A stretch of DNA of 64,000 nt from Spirochaetales bacterium UBA6872 (lineage in GTDB: Bacteria > Spirochaetota > Spirochaetia > Sphaerochaetales > Sphaerochaetaceae). Position numbers and translations under genes: made by a program. This document shows, piece after piece, positions 9,124-16,975 of this stretch (position 1 is the stretch's first letter; the number at the start of each line of letters is the position of its first letter). The stretch covers positions 1 through 64,000 of the forward strand of contig DKCO01000052.1 in assembly GCA_002452215.1 (NCBI GenBank), written 5' to 3'. The notes under the pieces are model-generated. The model saw only the letters and a list, made by a program, of their open reading frames with translations. It did not search any database and was not told where the DNA came from.

Positions 9124-9153
9124 TTGACAAGTGTATTTTATTGAAAGTATGAT
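9124..9153 (+). promoter_or_regulatory. Candidate promoter of rho
   Basis: Consensus TTGACA, 18-base spacer, TATGAT, about 100 bases before the rho ATG. The long leader leaves room for the autogenous control known for rho in other bacteria; no specific structure was identified. Confidence 0.55.
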
Positions 9154-9256
9154 TCTAAGAGGCATAATAGCCTTAAACATCTTATCCTGTATTTTGCTAT
9201 AGGGTAACTATACTTTTCCAATATTTGGTATTATTAGGAACTAATCGGAGAATTTA

Positions 9257-11143
9257 ATGTCATCAGATTTATTTGGCGAAAACCTCGCAGACGAGGAAAT
9301 CCCTGTTGTAGTTGCAGTGGATAGTGAAAAACCAAAAACAAAAATCAAAAGGCCTGTTGTGCGAAAGAAAATAACAGTAAAGAATGCTCAGAAGGCTAAA
9401 GAGAATCTTCTCTCTATGGCGGAAAGTGAAAATAACACAGATGATCAAAAAGAAGAAGATTCTGATGAGACTCAGAAGAAGAGCAAGCGCCATACTAAAA
9501 AAACAACAAAGGCTAAGGTCTCGAAGAAAAAAGAAGAGGGGCCAGCAGAGACACAGAAAGAAGAAAAAGTTGATGACTTGGATATAGCGCCGGCAACATA
9601 TGATTCTGTTCAGCCTCAAGCGGAAGTTGTTGAGACACCGATATCTGATGCGATTTCAAAGGATGAAAATGCAGAAGATGTGCCGTCTGATGAGGATGGA
9701 CAAGATACTCGACAGGATGATAAATCAGATAAGAACAAGTTTGCGCGCTCCAAAGATAGAAACAACAGGAACAACAAAAACAACAAGAACAGAAGGCCCC
9801 AAGAGGAAATAGTTCCTGAAATAGATCTGGATGAGCATCCAGATGCACCACAGCTCTTTATTTCTGTACTTACGACACTTAGCATAGATGAGCTTAGAAA
9901 TAGAGCAAGAAGCGTTGGGATTGCAGAAGATGTGATTCTTGACTCTAGAAGACAAGATTTGATTGCAAAAATGCTTAGGCTCCATTCGGCAAGCGGTGGC
10001 GCTTTGATGGTTGAAGGAACGCTGGAAATTCTTCAAGAAGGTAGCTATGGGTATATAAGATATGCTGTCAACAACTACCTTTCTGGGACTGAGGATGTAT
10101 ATGTTTCAGCGTCTGTGATCAAAGGTGTCGGGCTTAAGACTGGAGATACTGTCTTTGGACAGATTAGGGCTCCTAGGGAAAGTGAGAAGTCAGCAGCAAT
10201 AGTCAGAGTATTGAAAGTTAATGGAGAGGAGCCAAAGATGGCAAAGCTTAGAGCTCCATTTGATTCCTTGACGCCGTTGTTCCCTGATGAAAGACTTCAT
10301 CTGGAGGTTGTTGAGGAAAATAAGCCATCCGATCTCTCTACAAGAGTCGTAGATCTTTTTTGCCCAATAGGAAAAGGCCAAAGAGCTCTTTTGACAGCTC
10401 CTCCAAGGACTGGAAAAACTGTATTGATGCAAAAGATTGCCAACGCAATCACTGTTAACCATCCGGAAGTCACGTTGATTGTTCTTCTTGTCGACGAGAG
10501 ACCTGAAGAGGTCACTGACATGAGAAGAAATGTAAGAGCTGAGGTTGTTGCATCGACATTCGATGAGCAAGCGACTCATCATGTCCAAGTTGCTGAGATG
10601 GTCATAGAGAAAGCCAAGAGACTTGTTGAATATAAGAAAGATGTTGTCATTCTTCTCGATTCAATCACTAGATTGGCAAGAGCTTACAACCAAACTGTGC
10701 CAGCATCTGGAAAGATCCTCTCGGGTGGTGTTGATTCCAATGCGCTTCATAAGCCAAAGAGATTCTTTGGAGCTGCAAGGAATATCGAGCAAGGTGGATC
10801 TTTGACGATAATCGCAACAGCGCTCATTGAGACTGGATCTAGAATGGATGAAGTTATCTTTGAGGAATTCAAGGGAACAGGAAACAATGAAGTTGTTCTG
10901 GACAGGAAGATGGCTGACAACAGAAAATTCCCTGCAATCAACATAAAGAAATCTGGAACAAGAAGAGATGATTTGCTTCTTCCTGAGGATGTCCTTTCAA
11001 GGGTTTATCTTCTCAGAACAGCATTTGGGAACCTTGATGATATGGATATGTCGGTTACTCTGATTGACAAAATGAGAAAAACCAACAACAATAAGGAGTT
11101 CCTAGACTCTATGAATGGTCCAACCAGTGGAAGAGTTATGTAG
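9257..11143 (+). CDS. rho: Transcription termination factor Rho with long N-terminal extension
   Basis: 628 aa, far longer than the roughly 420 aa of E. coli Rho. The C-terminal 430 residues are canonical: Rho N-terminal domain from about 200 (LSIDELRNRARSVGI), RNA-binding fold (LEILQEGSYGYIR), Walker A PPRTGKTVL near 380, Walker B VVILLDSITRLARAYN near 460, and Q/R loops ILSGGVDSNALHKPKRFFG. The first 190 residues are low complexity: Lys/Glu-rich, then acidic, then a run of Arg-Asn-Lys (RNNRNNKNNKNRR). Such inserts are known in some bacterial Rho proteins and can add RNA binding or phase separation. GGAG precedes the ATG. Confidence 0.97.
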   Translation: MSSDLFGENLADEEIPVVVAVDSEKPKTKIKRPVVRKKITVKNAQKAKENLLSMAESENNTDDQKEEDSDETQKKSKRHTKKTTKAKVSKKKEEGPAETQKEEKVDDLDIAPATYDSVQPQAEVVETPISDAISKDENAEDVPSDEDGQDTRQDDKSDKNKFARSKDRNNRNNKNNKNRRPQEEIVPEIDLDEHPDAPQLFISVLTTLSIDELRNRARSVGIAEDVILDSRRQDLIAKMLRLHSASGGALMVEGTLEILQEGSYGYIRYAVNNYLSGTEDVYVSASVIKGVGLKTGDTVFGQIRAPRESEKSAAIVRVLKVNGEEPKMAKLRAPFDSLTPLFPDERLHLEVVEENKPSDLSTRVVDLFCPIGKGQRALLTAPPRTGKTVLMQKIANAITVNHPEVTLIVLLVDERPEEVTDMRRNVRAEVVASTFDEQATHHVQVAEMVIEKAKRLVEYKKDVVILLDSITRLARAYNQTVPASGKILSGGVDSNALHKPKRFFGAARNIEQGGSLTIIATALIETGSRMDEVIFEEFKGTGNNEVVLDRKMADNRKFPAINIKKSGTRRDDLLLPEDVLSRVYLLRTAFGNLDDMDMSVTLIDKMRKTNNNKEFLDSMNGPTSGRVM

Positions 11144-11149
11144 AAATAC

Positions 11150-11171
11150 TTAGTCTGTGAAAGCAGACTAA
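11150..11171 (+). terminator. Perfect stem-loop between rho and rpmE
   Basis: TTAGTCTG pairs with CAGACTAA around a six-base loop. No uridine run follows, so it may be an RNA-processing or attenuating structure rather than a full terminator. Confidence 0.5.
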
Positions 11172-11201
11172 TTAGATAGATGATCTTTGGAGGAGAAGAA
11201 G

Positions 11202-11414
11202 ATGAAAAAGGATATACATCCAAATTATGAATTGCAAGAGATACATTGCTCTTGTGGCAATGTAATCAAGACTAAGAGCACAGCAAAGAATTTGCACGTT
11301 GAAATTTGCTCAGCTTGCCACCCGTTCTTCACAGGCACACAGAAGCTTGTTGATACAACAGGTAGAGTTGAAAGGTTCAACAAAAGATATAATAGAGGAA
11401 CAGAGACAAAATAA
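11202..11414 (+). CDS. rpmE: 50S ribosomal protein L31, zinc-binding type
   Basis: 70 aa. The start is ATG 11202, five codons inside a longer open frame, because GGAGGAG ends just upstream and overlaps the false TTG. L31 marks: MKKDIHPNY at the N-terminus, CSCG and CSACHPFFTG (four cysteines of the zinc-containing form), then a C-terminal RVERFNKRY. It bridges the ribosomal subunits. It follows rho by 58 bases and ends at a strong terminator. Confidence 0.96.
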   Translation: MKKDIHPNYELQEIHCSCGNVIKTKSTAKNLHVEICSACHPFFTGTQKLVDTTGRVERFNKRYNRGTETK

Positions 11415-11440
11415 GCCTGTTTCAAAAATCCCTCTTCTAG

Positions 11441-11463
11441 AACCACCTTCGGGTGGTTTTTTT
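11441..11463 (+). terminator. Rho-independent terminator after rpmE
   Basis: AACCACC, TTCG tetraloop, GGTGGTT, then a T-run. A textbook intrinsic terminator. Confidence 0.9.
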
Positions 11464-11514
11464 GTCCCATATTCTCTTTATTACGGTTCTGCGCCGACTT
11501 TTGTTGGACTTATT

Positions 11515-11670
11515 ATTGCTGAAGCATACTTTTCTCCTACGTACAAAGAAGGCCGAGAAGAAAGTCACAAGTTTGTAAGTGCAATGCTTGAAAATGGCAT
11601 GTCTTATGATTTGGTATCCAAAATCTCATGGCTTACAAAAGAACAGATTGTTGCAATTGTTCTTGAATAG
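11515..11670 (+). pseudogene. C-terminal remnant, probable Rpn/PD-(D/E)XK transposase-nuclease family
   Basis: The open frame reads through the rpmE terminator and has no credible start, yet its last 40 codons encode a real-looking tail: KEGREESHKF then AMLENGMSYDLVSKISWLTK. The same tail occurs in the degraded gene at 27564-27900. Tails of this type (REE..K, MLENG.S.D.., KITGLT.E.I) terminate Rpn-family recombination-promoting nucleases, hence the tentative name. Only a fragment remains and it is unlikely to be expressed. Confidence 0.5.
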
Positions 11671-11971
11671 AAACCTTCACTATGAAGGCGGTGCATTGAT
11701 AAGCTTCCCGAGTCGACTTTATCAGTGTCTCTTCTTTTGCTGTTAGAACTAGTGATGTTGCCAAGTAGAAGAAAGTGGCATTGTAGATTAGAAATGTACG
11801 CCGATTTTGTTGTATTTTCTTTTTTAATACAATCCAAACCCATTGTAACGAATCAATACTGTTGCATTTTTGTTGCATTTTGTTGTTTTTTTGTTTCAGA
11901 AAAAATACAATAATGATGCATAATTAATGCTTGTAAAAGAAATTAACAGGCAATTTTTATTTTTTCTTTGT
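11671..11971. other. Gene-free AT-rich stretch
   Basis: About 300 bases with no supported gene. It holds a small inverted repeat CCTTCA/TGAAGG (11674-11688) just after the remnant stop and tandem TTGCATTTT units near 11862-11882. No RNA gene or riboswitch was recognised. Confidence 0.4.
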
Positions 11972-12000
11972 TTGACAGCTGGATAATACGCAGTTAGAAT
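11972..12000 (+). promoter_or_regulatory. Promoter of the nucleoside ABC operon
   Basis: TTGACA, 17-base spacer, TAGAAT, with a leader of roughly 30 bases and AGGAG before the ATG. The leader is too short for a purine riboswitch. Confidence 0.7.
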
Positions 12001-12035
12001 GTTTTTTACCTAACAAATTTAATAGGAGACGTTAA

Positions 12036-13097
12036 ATGAAGAAAACACTTGCTATTGTGCTTATGGTACTTTGTGCTTTTTCAGTTTTCGCAAGCGGTGC
12101 TCAGGAAGCAGCTGCGACTAAAGAAGCTTTAAAGGTTGGTATGGTTACAGACTCTGGAACAATTGATGATAGATCATTTAACCAAGGAACATGGGAAGGC
12201 GTAAAGAGAGCTGCTGAAGAGCTCGGCCTTGAGTCTATGTATCTTAAGCCAAATGGAACAACTTCCACAGATTATTTGACAGCTATCACAGATCTCTATG
12301 ATCAGGGCTATAGATTCATTGCATGTCCAGGATACCTCTTTGCTGAGGCTGTTTCTGATGCACAGAATATGTTCTCTGATTTGAATATTGTTATTCTTGA
12401 TGATGCTCTCTCTGCAGGAATTGGCAAGAATACAGTAGCTGTTATCTTCAAGGAGCAAGAGTCTGGTTTTATGGCAGGTGTTGCAACAGCTTTGAAGATC
12501 GAAACAGGAAAGGTTGGTTTTGTCGGTGGCCTTGAGATTCCTGCTGTACAGAAGTTCAATTGGGGATTCCAGCAAGGCATTGCATATGCAAACAAGAACT
12601 ATGGAACAAACGTTGCTATGAATGCTGAGGATTTTGTTTACTCAGGATCATTTGCAGATCTTGCTCTTGGACAGCAACTTGCTACAACAATGTATGCAAG
12701 AGGAGTTAATGTAATCTTCGCTGCAGCTGGTGGCACAGGTGTTGGAGTAATCAACGAAGCAAAGAACAGAAGACTCTCAGGACAGGATGTATGGGTTGTT
12801 GGTGTTGATTCCGATCAGTATGCAGTTGGTGATATGGGCAATGGACAGTCAGCTGTTTTGACATCTGCTATGAAAGACGTTGCTGGCGTTACTTATGATA
12901 TGATTAAGGCATTGAATAATGGCACATACCCAGGTGGACAGCTTTTGACTCTTGGCGTTGCTGATGACAGAGCAGGAATTCCAGAGACAAATCCAAACTT
13001 GACAGCAGATATCGAGGCTAAGGTTGCTGAGGTTGCTGAACTGATTAAATCTGGAAAGATTGTTGTTGCTGAGACTGGTGATGGTCTAATTAAGTAA
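12036..13097 (+). CDS. BMP-family (PnrA/TmpC-like) purine nucleoside binding protein
   Basis: 353 aa periplasmic binding protein of the BMP/Med family, orthologous in layout to Treponema pallidum PnrA (TmpC), which binds purine nucleosides. Seen: signal peptide of about 20 residues, KVGMVTDSGTIDDRSFNQG, IACPGYLF, KIETGKVGFVGGLEIPAVQKF, and VNVIFAAAGGTGVGV. The signal peptide ends VFA-SGAQE with no lipobox cysteine, unlike the lipidated T. pallidum protein. It is followed by a terminator-like hairpin and then the transporter genes, so it is probably made in excess over them. Confidence 0.9.
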   Translation: MKKTLAIVLMVLCAFSVFASGAQEAAATKEALKVGMVTDSGTIDDRSFNQGTWEGVKRAAEELGLESMYLKPNGTTSTDYLTAITDLYDQGYRFIACPGYLFAEAVSDAQNMFSDLNIVILDDALSAGIGKNTVAVIFKEQESGFMAGVATALKIETGKVGFVGGLEIPAVQKFNWGFQQGIAYANKNYGTNVAMNAEDFVYSGSFADLALGQQLATTMYARGVNVIFAAAGGTGVGVINEAKNRRLSGQDVWVVGVDSDQYAVGDMGNGQSAVLTSAMKDVAGVTYDMIKALNNGTYPGGQLLTLGVADDRAGIPETNPNLTADIEAKVAEVAELIKSGKIVVAETGDGLIK

Positions 13098-13114
13098 TTG
13101 CAATAGATTTTGAG

Positions 13115-13146
13115 AAGGTCGCTATCTATTAAAGTGGCGGCCTTTT
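13115..13146 (+). terminator. Intercistronic terminator/attenuator
   Basis: AAGGTCGC pairs with GCGGCCTT (one G-T) and is followed by TTTT. It separates the binding-protein gene from the ABC genes. Confidence 0.65.
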
Positions 13147-13191
13147 CTGTTTAATTTATGTTTCCACATTGTGGACCTCATTGGAGAATAG

Positions 13192-14712
13192 ATGAGTCAC
13201 GTAATAGAAATGATTGGAATCCGAAAGGAATTTCCGGGTATTGTAGCAAATGATGATATAACGCTACAGGTAGAAGCGGGTGAGATTCACGCTATCCTTG
13301 GCGAGAATGGTGCTGGTAAATCAACATTGATGAGTATTCTCTTCGGACTATATCATGCAGATAAAGGCATAATCAAAGTCAGAGGAAAAGAAGTACATAT
13401 CAAGAGCCCTAATGATGCTTTTGATCTTGGTATTGGAATGGTCCACCAGCACTTCCAGCTTGTTAGAAACTTCACTGTTGCTGAGAACATCATACTAGGA
13501 AAAGAAGGTGGGTTTGTATACGACATAAAGAAGGCATCCAAGAAGATCAAAGAGATATCAGAACGCTATGGCTTGGCTGTAGAGCCTGACATGGTAATCG
13601 AGGATATTACTGTTGGAATGCAACAGAGAGTCGAGATATTGAAGATGCTGTATCGTGATGCTGATATCCTTATCTTTGATGAACCGACAGGAGTATTGAC
13701 TCCGCAAGAGATTGATGAATTGATGCAAATCATGCGAAATCTTGTCAAAGAGGGTAAATCCATAATCGTTATTACCCACAAGCTTGATGAGATCAAAGCT
13801 GTTGCAAATCGCTGTACTGTAATAAGACGGGGAAAATTCATTGGCGTTGTTGATGTTGCAAGCACATCTGTTGGTGATATGGCTGCGATGATGGTAGGAA
13901 GACCTGTCAACTTCAAAGTCGAGAAGAAGCCTTGTGAGCCTGGAGATACCGTTCTTGAGATAAAGAACCTCAACGTTATGAATGCAAAGAAGGTTCTTGG
14001 AGTAAAGGATTTCTCGCTTTCTGTGCGCTCTGGAGAGATTATCGGAATCGCTGGCGTTGACGGAAATGGACAATCAGAGTTGGTTGAAGCTATTACGGGA
14101 TTGAGGAAGATAGAGTCTGGTGATGTTATTTTCAAAGGACAGACTATCACTCACATATCTATTGAAGAAAGAAATGAGATGGGACTTGGCCATATTCCAG
14201 AGGATAGACAAGTGAGAGGACTTATCCTCGGGGCACCATTGACCACAAATATGGTCATAAAAGAGTTCCGTGAGCCTAAATTCTCAAAGCATGGTATCTT
14301 GGATTTTGACGCAATCGATGAATATACAGATGAAATAATTAAAAAATTCGATGTGCGCTCAGGTGAAGGAAAAGATTCTCTTGCAGGCAAATTGTCTGGT
14401 GGAAACCAGCAAAAAGCAATAATTGGTCGCGAAATTACAGCCGATCCTGATCTCTTGATTGCTGTTCAGCCAACAAGAGGCTTGGATGTTGGTGCAATCG
14501 AGTTTATACATGAACAACTTGTTGCACAGCGAGACAAAGGCAAGGCTGTGCTTTTGGTATCTTTCGAACTTGATGAGATATTCAATCTTTCTGACAAGAT
14601 TGCTGTAATAAACGCTGGTCGCTTGATCGATATAGTGGATACAAATAAAACCGATGTCCATTCAATTGGCTTGATGATGGCTGGAATCAAAAAGGAGAGA
14701 GATGATGAGTAA
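13192..14712 (+). CDS. Nucleoside ABC transporter, double ATP-binding subunit
   Basis: 506 aa with two ABC domains in tandem, as in YufO/NupA and the ribose-type RbsA. Domain 1: Walker A GENGAGKST near residue 38, signature ITVGMQQRVEIL, Walker B ILIFDEPTGVLTP. Domain 2: degenerate Walker A GVDGNGQSE near 290, signature LSGGNQQKAIIGRE, Walker B-like LLIAVQPTRGLDVGA. The degenerate second site is normal for this group. It energises the two permeases that follow; the next start lies inside its last codons (ATGATGAGTAA). Confidence 0.93.
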   Translation: MSHVIEMIGIRKEFPGIVANDDITLQVEAGEIHAILGENGAGKSTLMSILFGLYHADKGIIKVRGKEVHIKSPNDAFDLGIGMVHQHFQLVRNFTVAENIILGKEGGFVYDIKKASKKIKEISERYGLAVEPDMVIEDITVGMQQRVEILKMLYRDADILIFDEPTGVLTPQEIDELMQIMRNLVKEGKSIIVITHKLDEIKAVANRCTVIRRGKFIGVVDVASTSVGDMAAMMVGRPVNFKVEKKPCEPGDTVLEIKNLNVMNAKKVLGVKDFSLSVRSGEIIGIAGVDGNGQSELVEAITGLRKIESGDVIFKGQTITHISIEERNEMGLGHIPEDRQVRGLILGAPLTTNMVIKEFREPKFSKHGILDFDAIDEYTDEIIKKFDVRSGEGKDSLAGKLSGGNQQKAIIGREITADPDLLIAVQPTRGLDVGAIEFIHEQLVAQRDKGKAVLLVSFELDEIFNLSDKIAVINAGRLIDIVDTNKTDVHSIGLMMAGIKKERDDE

Positions 14713-15952
14713 GTTTTTTTCGCACGCAACAGTTGTTTCAAATAAACCACTCGAAGCAAGAAAAGCCTCTCCTTTGCTTATTTCGCTTTCGGCTGTTTTT
14801 TTGGGCCTAGTTGCCGGTTGTTTGTTGATTCTTTTGATTGGGAAAAACCCAATTAAGGGTCTTGAGCAAATTGCATATGGTGCGCTCTCTAGCAAAAGAA
14901 GGCTATTTAATACGCTTGCGATGTCTACGCAGCTTATTCTTATTGGGCTTTCGGTTGCTTTTGCATTCAAGACAGGGCTTTTCAATATTGGAGGCTCAGG
15001 ACAGATGCTTATGGGAGGAATCACAGGTTCTATTCTAGCAGAATACATTCCGATGTCGGTTCCAAGGCCAATATACCTTTTGATAATCATCATTGCATCT
15101 CTTCTAGCCGGAGGGCTTTGGGGTGTGATTTCTGGATTCTTGAAAGCAAAGTTCAATGTCCACGAGGTTGTTTCCTCTATTATGCTAAACTGGACAGCTT
15201 ATTGGATTGTCTATGATTTTATTCCACGCTTCATAATCGATCCAACTATTGTTGTCAAGTCTCGACCTATTGCTACAGAGCATACACTAAGAGCCAACTG
15301 GATTACAAAACTTGTAGGAACACCATTCTTCAACTATGGATTCTTGCTTTCGATAATCGCAGTAATAATAATCTGGTTTATCCTTCAAAAGACTACGCTT
15401 GGCTTTAATCTGAAGGCTGTTGGCTCTAACAGATATTGTGCTGAATATGCAGGAATCAAAGTCAATAGATCAATAATGATAAGCATGGCTATTGCTGGTG
15501 CTCTATCAGGTCTTGCTGGTCTTACATATTACTGTGGATACTCAAACATCATGGAAATGGCAAAAATGCCTAATGATGGATTCGATGGAATTGCTGTCGC
15601 TCTCTTGGGCAATTGCTCTCCTGTCGGTGTATTCTTTGCTGCAATTTTCTTTGGGATCCTCAAGATGGGAAAAGGATTCTTGACAGCTGGAACAGGTATC
15701 CCTACAGAAGTTGCCGATACAATTATTGCAACGATAATATACTTCACAGCAACAAATGTAATTTTGGCTTCATTCTGGGACAAGATATTCAAGAGAAGCT
15801 TTGACAAAAAGGAAAGTGCAATGGAAATTGCTATTGCATCTCGCTATGGGGAAGAAAAGAAAATCCCTGATATTACAGATAAAAAAGAGCAAAGAGAGCT
15901 TGTGAAAGCTGGACGGGAGATAATGAAAAAGAACAAGGAGGCTGGAAAATGA
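14705..15952 (+). CDS. Nucleoside ABC transporter permease 1
   Basis: About 415 aa, a BPD_transp_2 family membrane protein (YufP/NupB type) with eight or more hydrophobic segments. Family features include AFKTGLFNIGGSGQMLMGG near residue 90, KFNVHEVVSSIMLNW near 155 and GFDGIAVALLGNCSPVGV near 295. Two adjacent ATGs (14702, 14705) are possible; both overlap the upstream ATPase stop. The C-terminal 50 residues form a charged cytoplasmic tail rich in Lys and Glu, longer than in most homologues. Partner of the next gene in the membrane pore. Confidence 0.9.
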   Translation: MSKFFSHATVVSNKPLEARKASPLLISLSAVFLGLVAGCLLILLIGKNPIKGLEQIAYGALSSKRRLFNTLAMSTQLILIGLSVAFAFKTGLFNIGGSGQMLMGGITGSILAEYIPMSVPRPIYLLIIIIASLLAGGLWGVISGFLKAKFNVHEVVSSIMLNWTAYWIVYDFIPRFIIDPTIVVKSRPIATEHTLRANWITKLVGTPFFNYGFLLSIIAVIIIWFILQKTTLGFNLKAVGSNRYCAEYAGIKVNRSIMISMAIAGALSGLAGLTYYCGYSNIMEMAKMPNDGFDGIAVALLGNCSPVGVFFAAIFFGILKMGKGFLTAGTGIPTEVADTIIATIIYFTATNVILASFWDKIFKRSFDKKESAMEIAIASRYGEEKKIPDITDKKEQRELVKAGREIMKKNKEAGK

Positions 15953-16905
15953 GTGCATTTTGGAATGTTTTGCTGATTATTGTACCAAGTGCTATTGCTT
16001 ATACTGTGCCTCTTTTGATGGGATCTCTTGGAGGTCTTTACTCTGAGCGCTCTGGTGTTACTAACCTTTGTATAGAAGGATTGATGCTATTTGGATGTTT
16101 CTCATCTGCTGCGACGATTTTCATGCTTCAGAATATTCCAGGATTCAATATGAATCTTGCGATTGTTATTGGTATCATTGTTGCTATGGTTGCGTCTCTA
16201 TTGCTTTCTCTTTTGCATGCTGTTGCTGCAATCAACTTGAAAGCTGACCAGACGATATCAGGAACAGCAATAAATATGCTTGCAACAGCTTTGTCGCTTT
16301 TCTTGGCAAATACAATCACAGGATCTGGCAATATAACAGCAAAGAGAGGAATTGTTAGAATGGACATACCTCTTTTGTCGAAGATTCCTGTCATCGGTCC
16401 ATTGTTTTTCTCTGATACATATTGGACAACTTGGCTTTGCCTTGCAATCTGGGGCTTTTCTTGGTTCCTTCTATATAAGACAAGCTTCGGCCTTAGACTC
16501 AGAGCTTGTGGTGAACACCCATCTGCTGTTGCCTCTGCTGGAATAAATGTCCATAGAATGAGATATATTGCTGTTATGCTTTCTGGTCTTCTTTCTGGTC
16601 TTGGTGGAGCTTGCATCCTTACGACTTATGCTGGGGAATACAACTCAGGAGCTGGTATAAACGGACTAGGATTCTTGGCAATTGCTGCTTTGATCTTCGG
16701 ACAATGGAAGCCACTTGGCATTCTTGGCTCTACAGCATTCTTTGGTCTATGCATGACTATTGCCAATGTTGGAAGAGTTATTCCAGGAATTGCATCGATT
16801 CCTACAGGAGTGCTTGGAGCATTCCCATATCTTGCAACACTCATTGCATTGATTCTTTCTTCTAAGAAGAGTTCTGCACCTCTTGCGTCAGGGCAACCAT
16901 TCTAG
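15949..16905 (+). CDS. Nucleoside ABC transporter permease 2
   Basis: 318 aa BPD_transp_2 membrane protein (YufQ/NupC type). Conserved segments: LYSERSGVTNLCIEGLML near residue 32, LKADQTISGTAINMLA near 97, SFGLRLRACGEHPSAVASAG near 180 and GINGLGFLAIAALIFG near 237. ATGA overlap with permease 1 implies coupled translation. Last gene of the operon, closed by a bidirectional terminator. Confidence 0.92.
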   Translation: MSAFWNVLLIIVPSAIAYTVPLLMGSLGGLYSERSGVTNLCIEGLMLFGCFSSAATIFMLQNIPGFNMNLAIVIGIIVAMVASLLLSLLHAVAAINLKADQTISGTAINMLATALSLFLANTITGSGNITAKRGIVRMDIPLLSKIPVIGPLFFSDTYWTTWLCLAIWGFSWFLLYKTSFGLRLRACGEHPSAVASAGINVHRMRYIAVMLSGLLSGLGGACILTTYAGEYNSGAGINGLGFLAIAALIFGQWKPLGILGSTAFFGLCMTIANVGRVIPGIASIPTGVLGAFPYLATLIALILSSKKSSAPLASGQPF

Positions 16906-16922
16906 AAAGCAAAAGAGTAATA

Positions 16923-16960
16923 AAAACTCCCCATAAAGGAAAACCAATGTGGGGAGTTTT
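16923..16960. terminator. Bidirectional terminator
   Basis: AAAACTCCCC and GGGGAGTTTT pair perfectly, with A and T runs on both flanks. It serves the nucleoside operon on the plus strand and the convergent lipoprotein gene on the minus strand. Confidence 0.85.
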
Positions 16961-16975
16961 CTATAACGCTATGAA

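Noticed and set aside
9269..10036. Several minus-strand ORFs opposite the 5' part of rho
   Set aside because: They mirror the low-complexity Lys/Glu/Asn codons of rho and have no start signals.
11972..12035. Purine riboswitch before the nucleoside-binding protein
   Set aside because: The leader is only about 30 bases and lacks the three-way junction elements.
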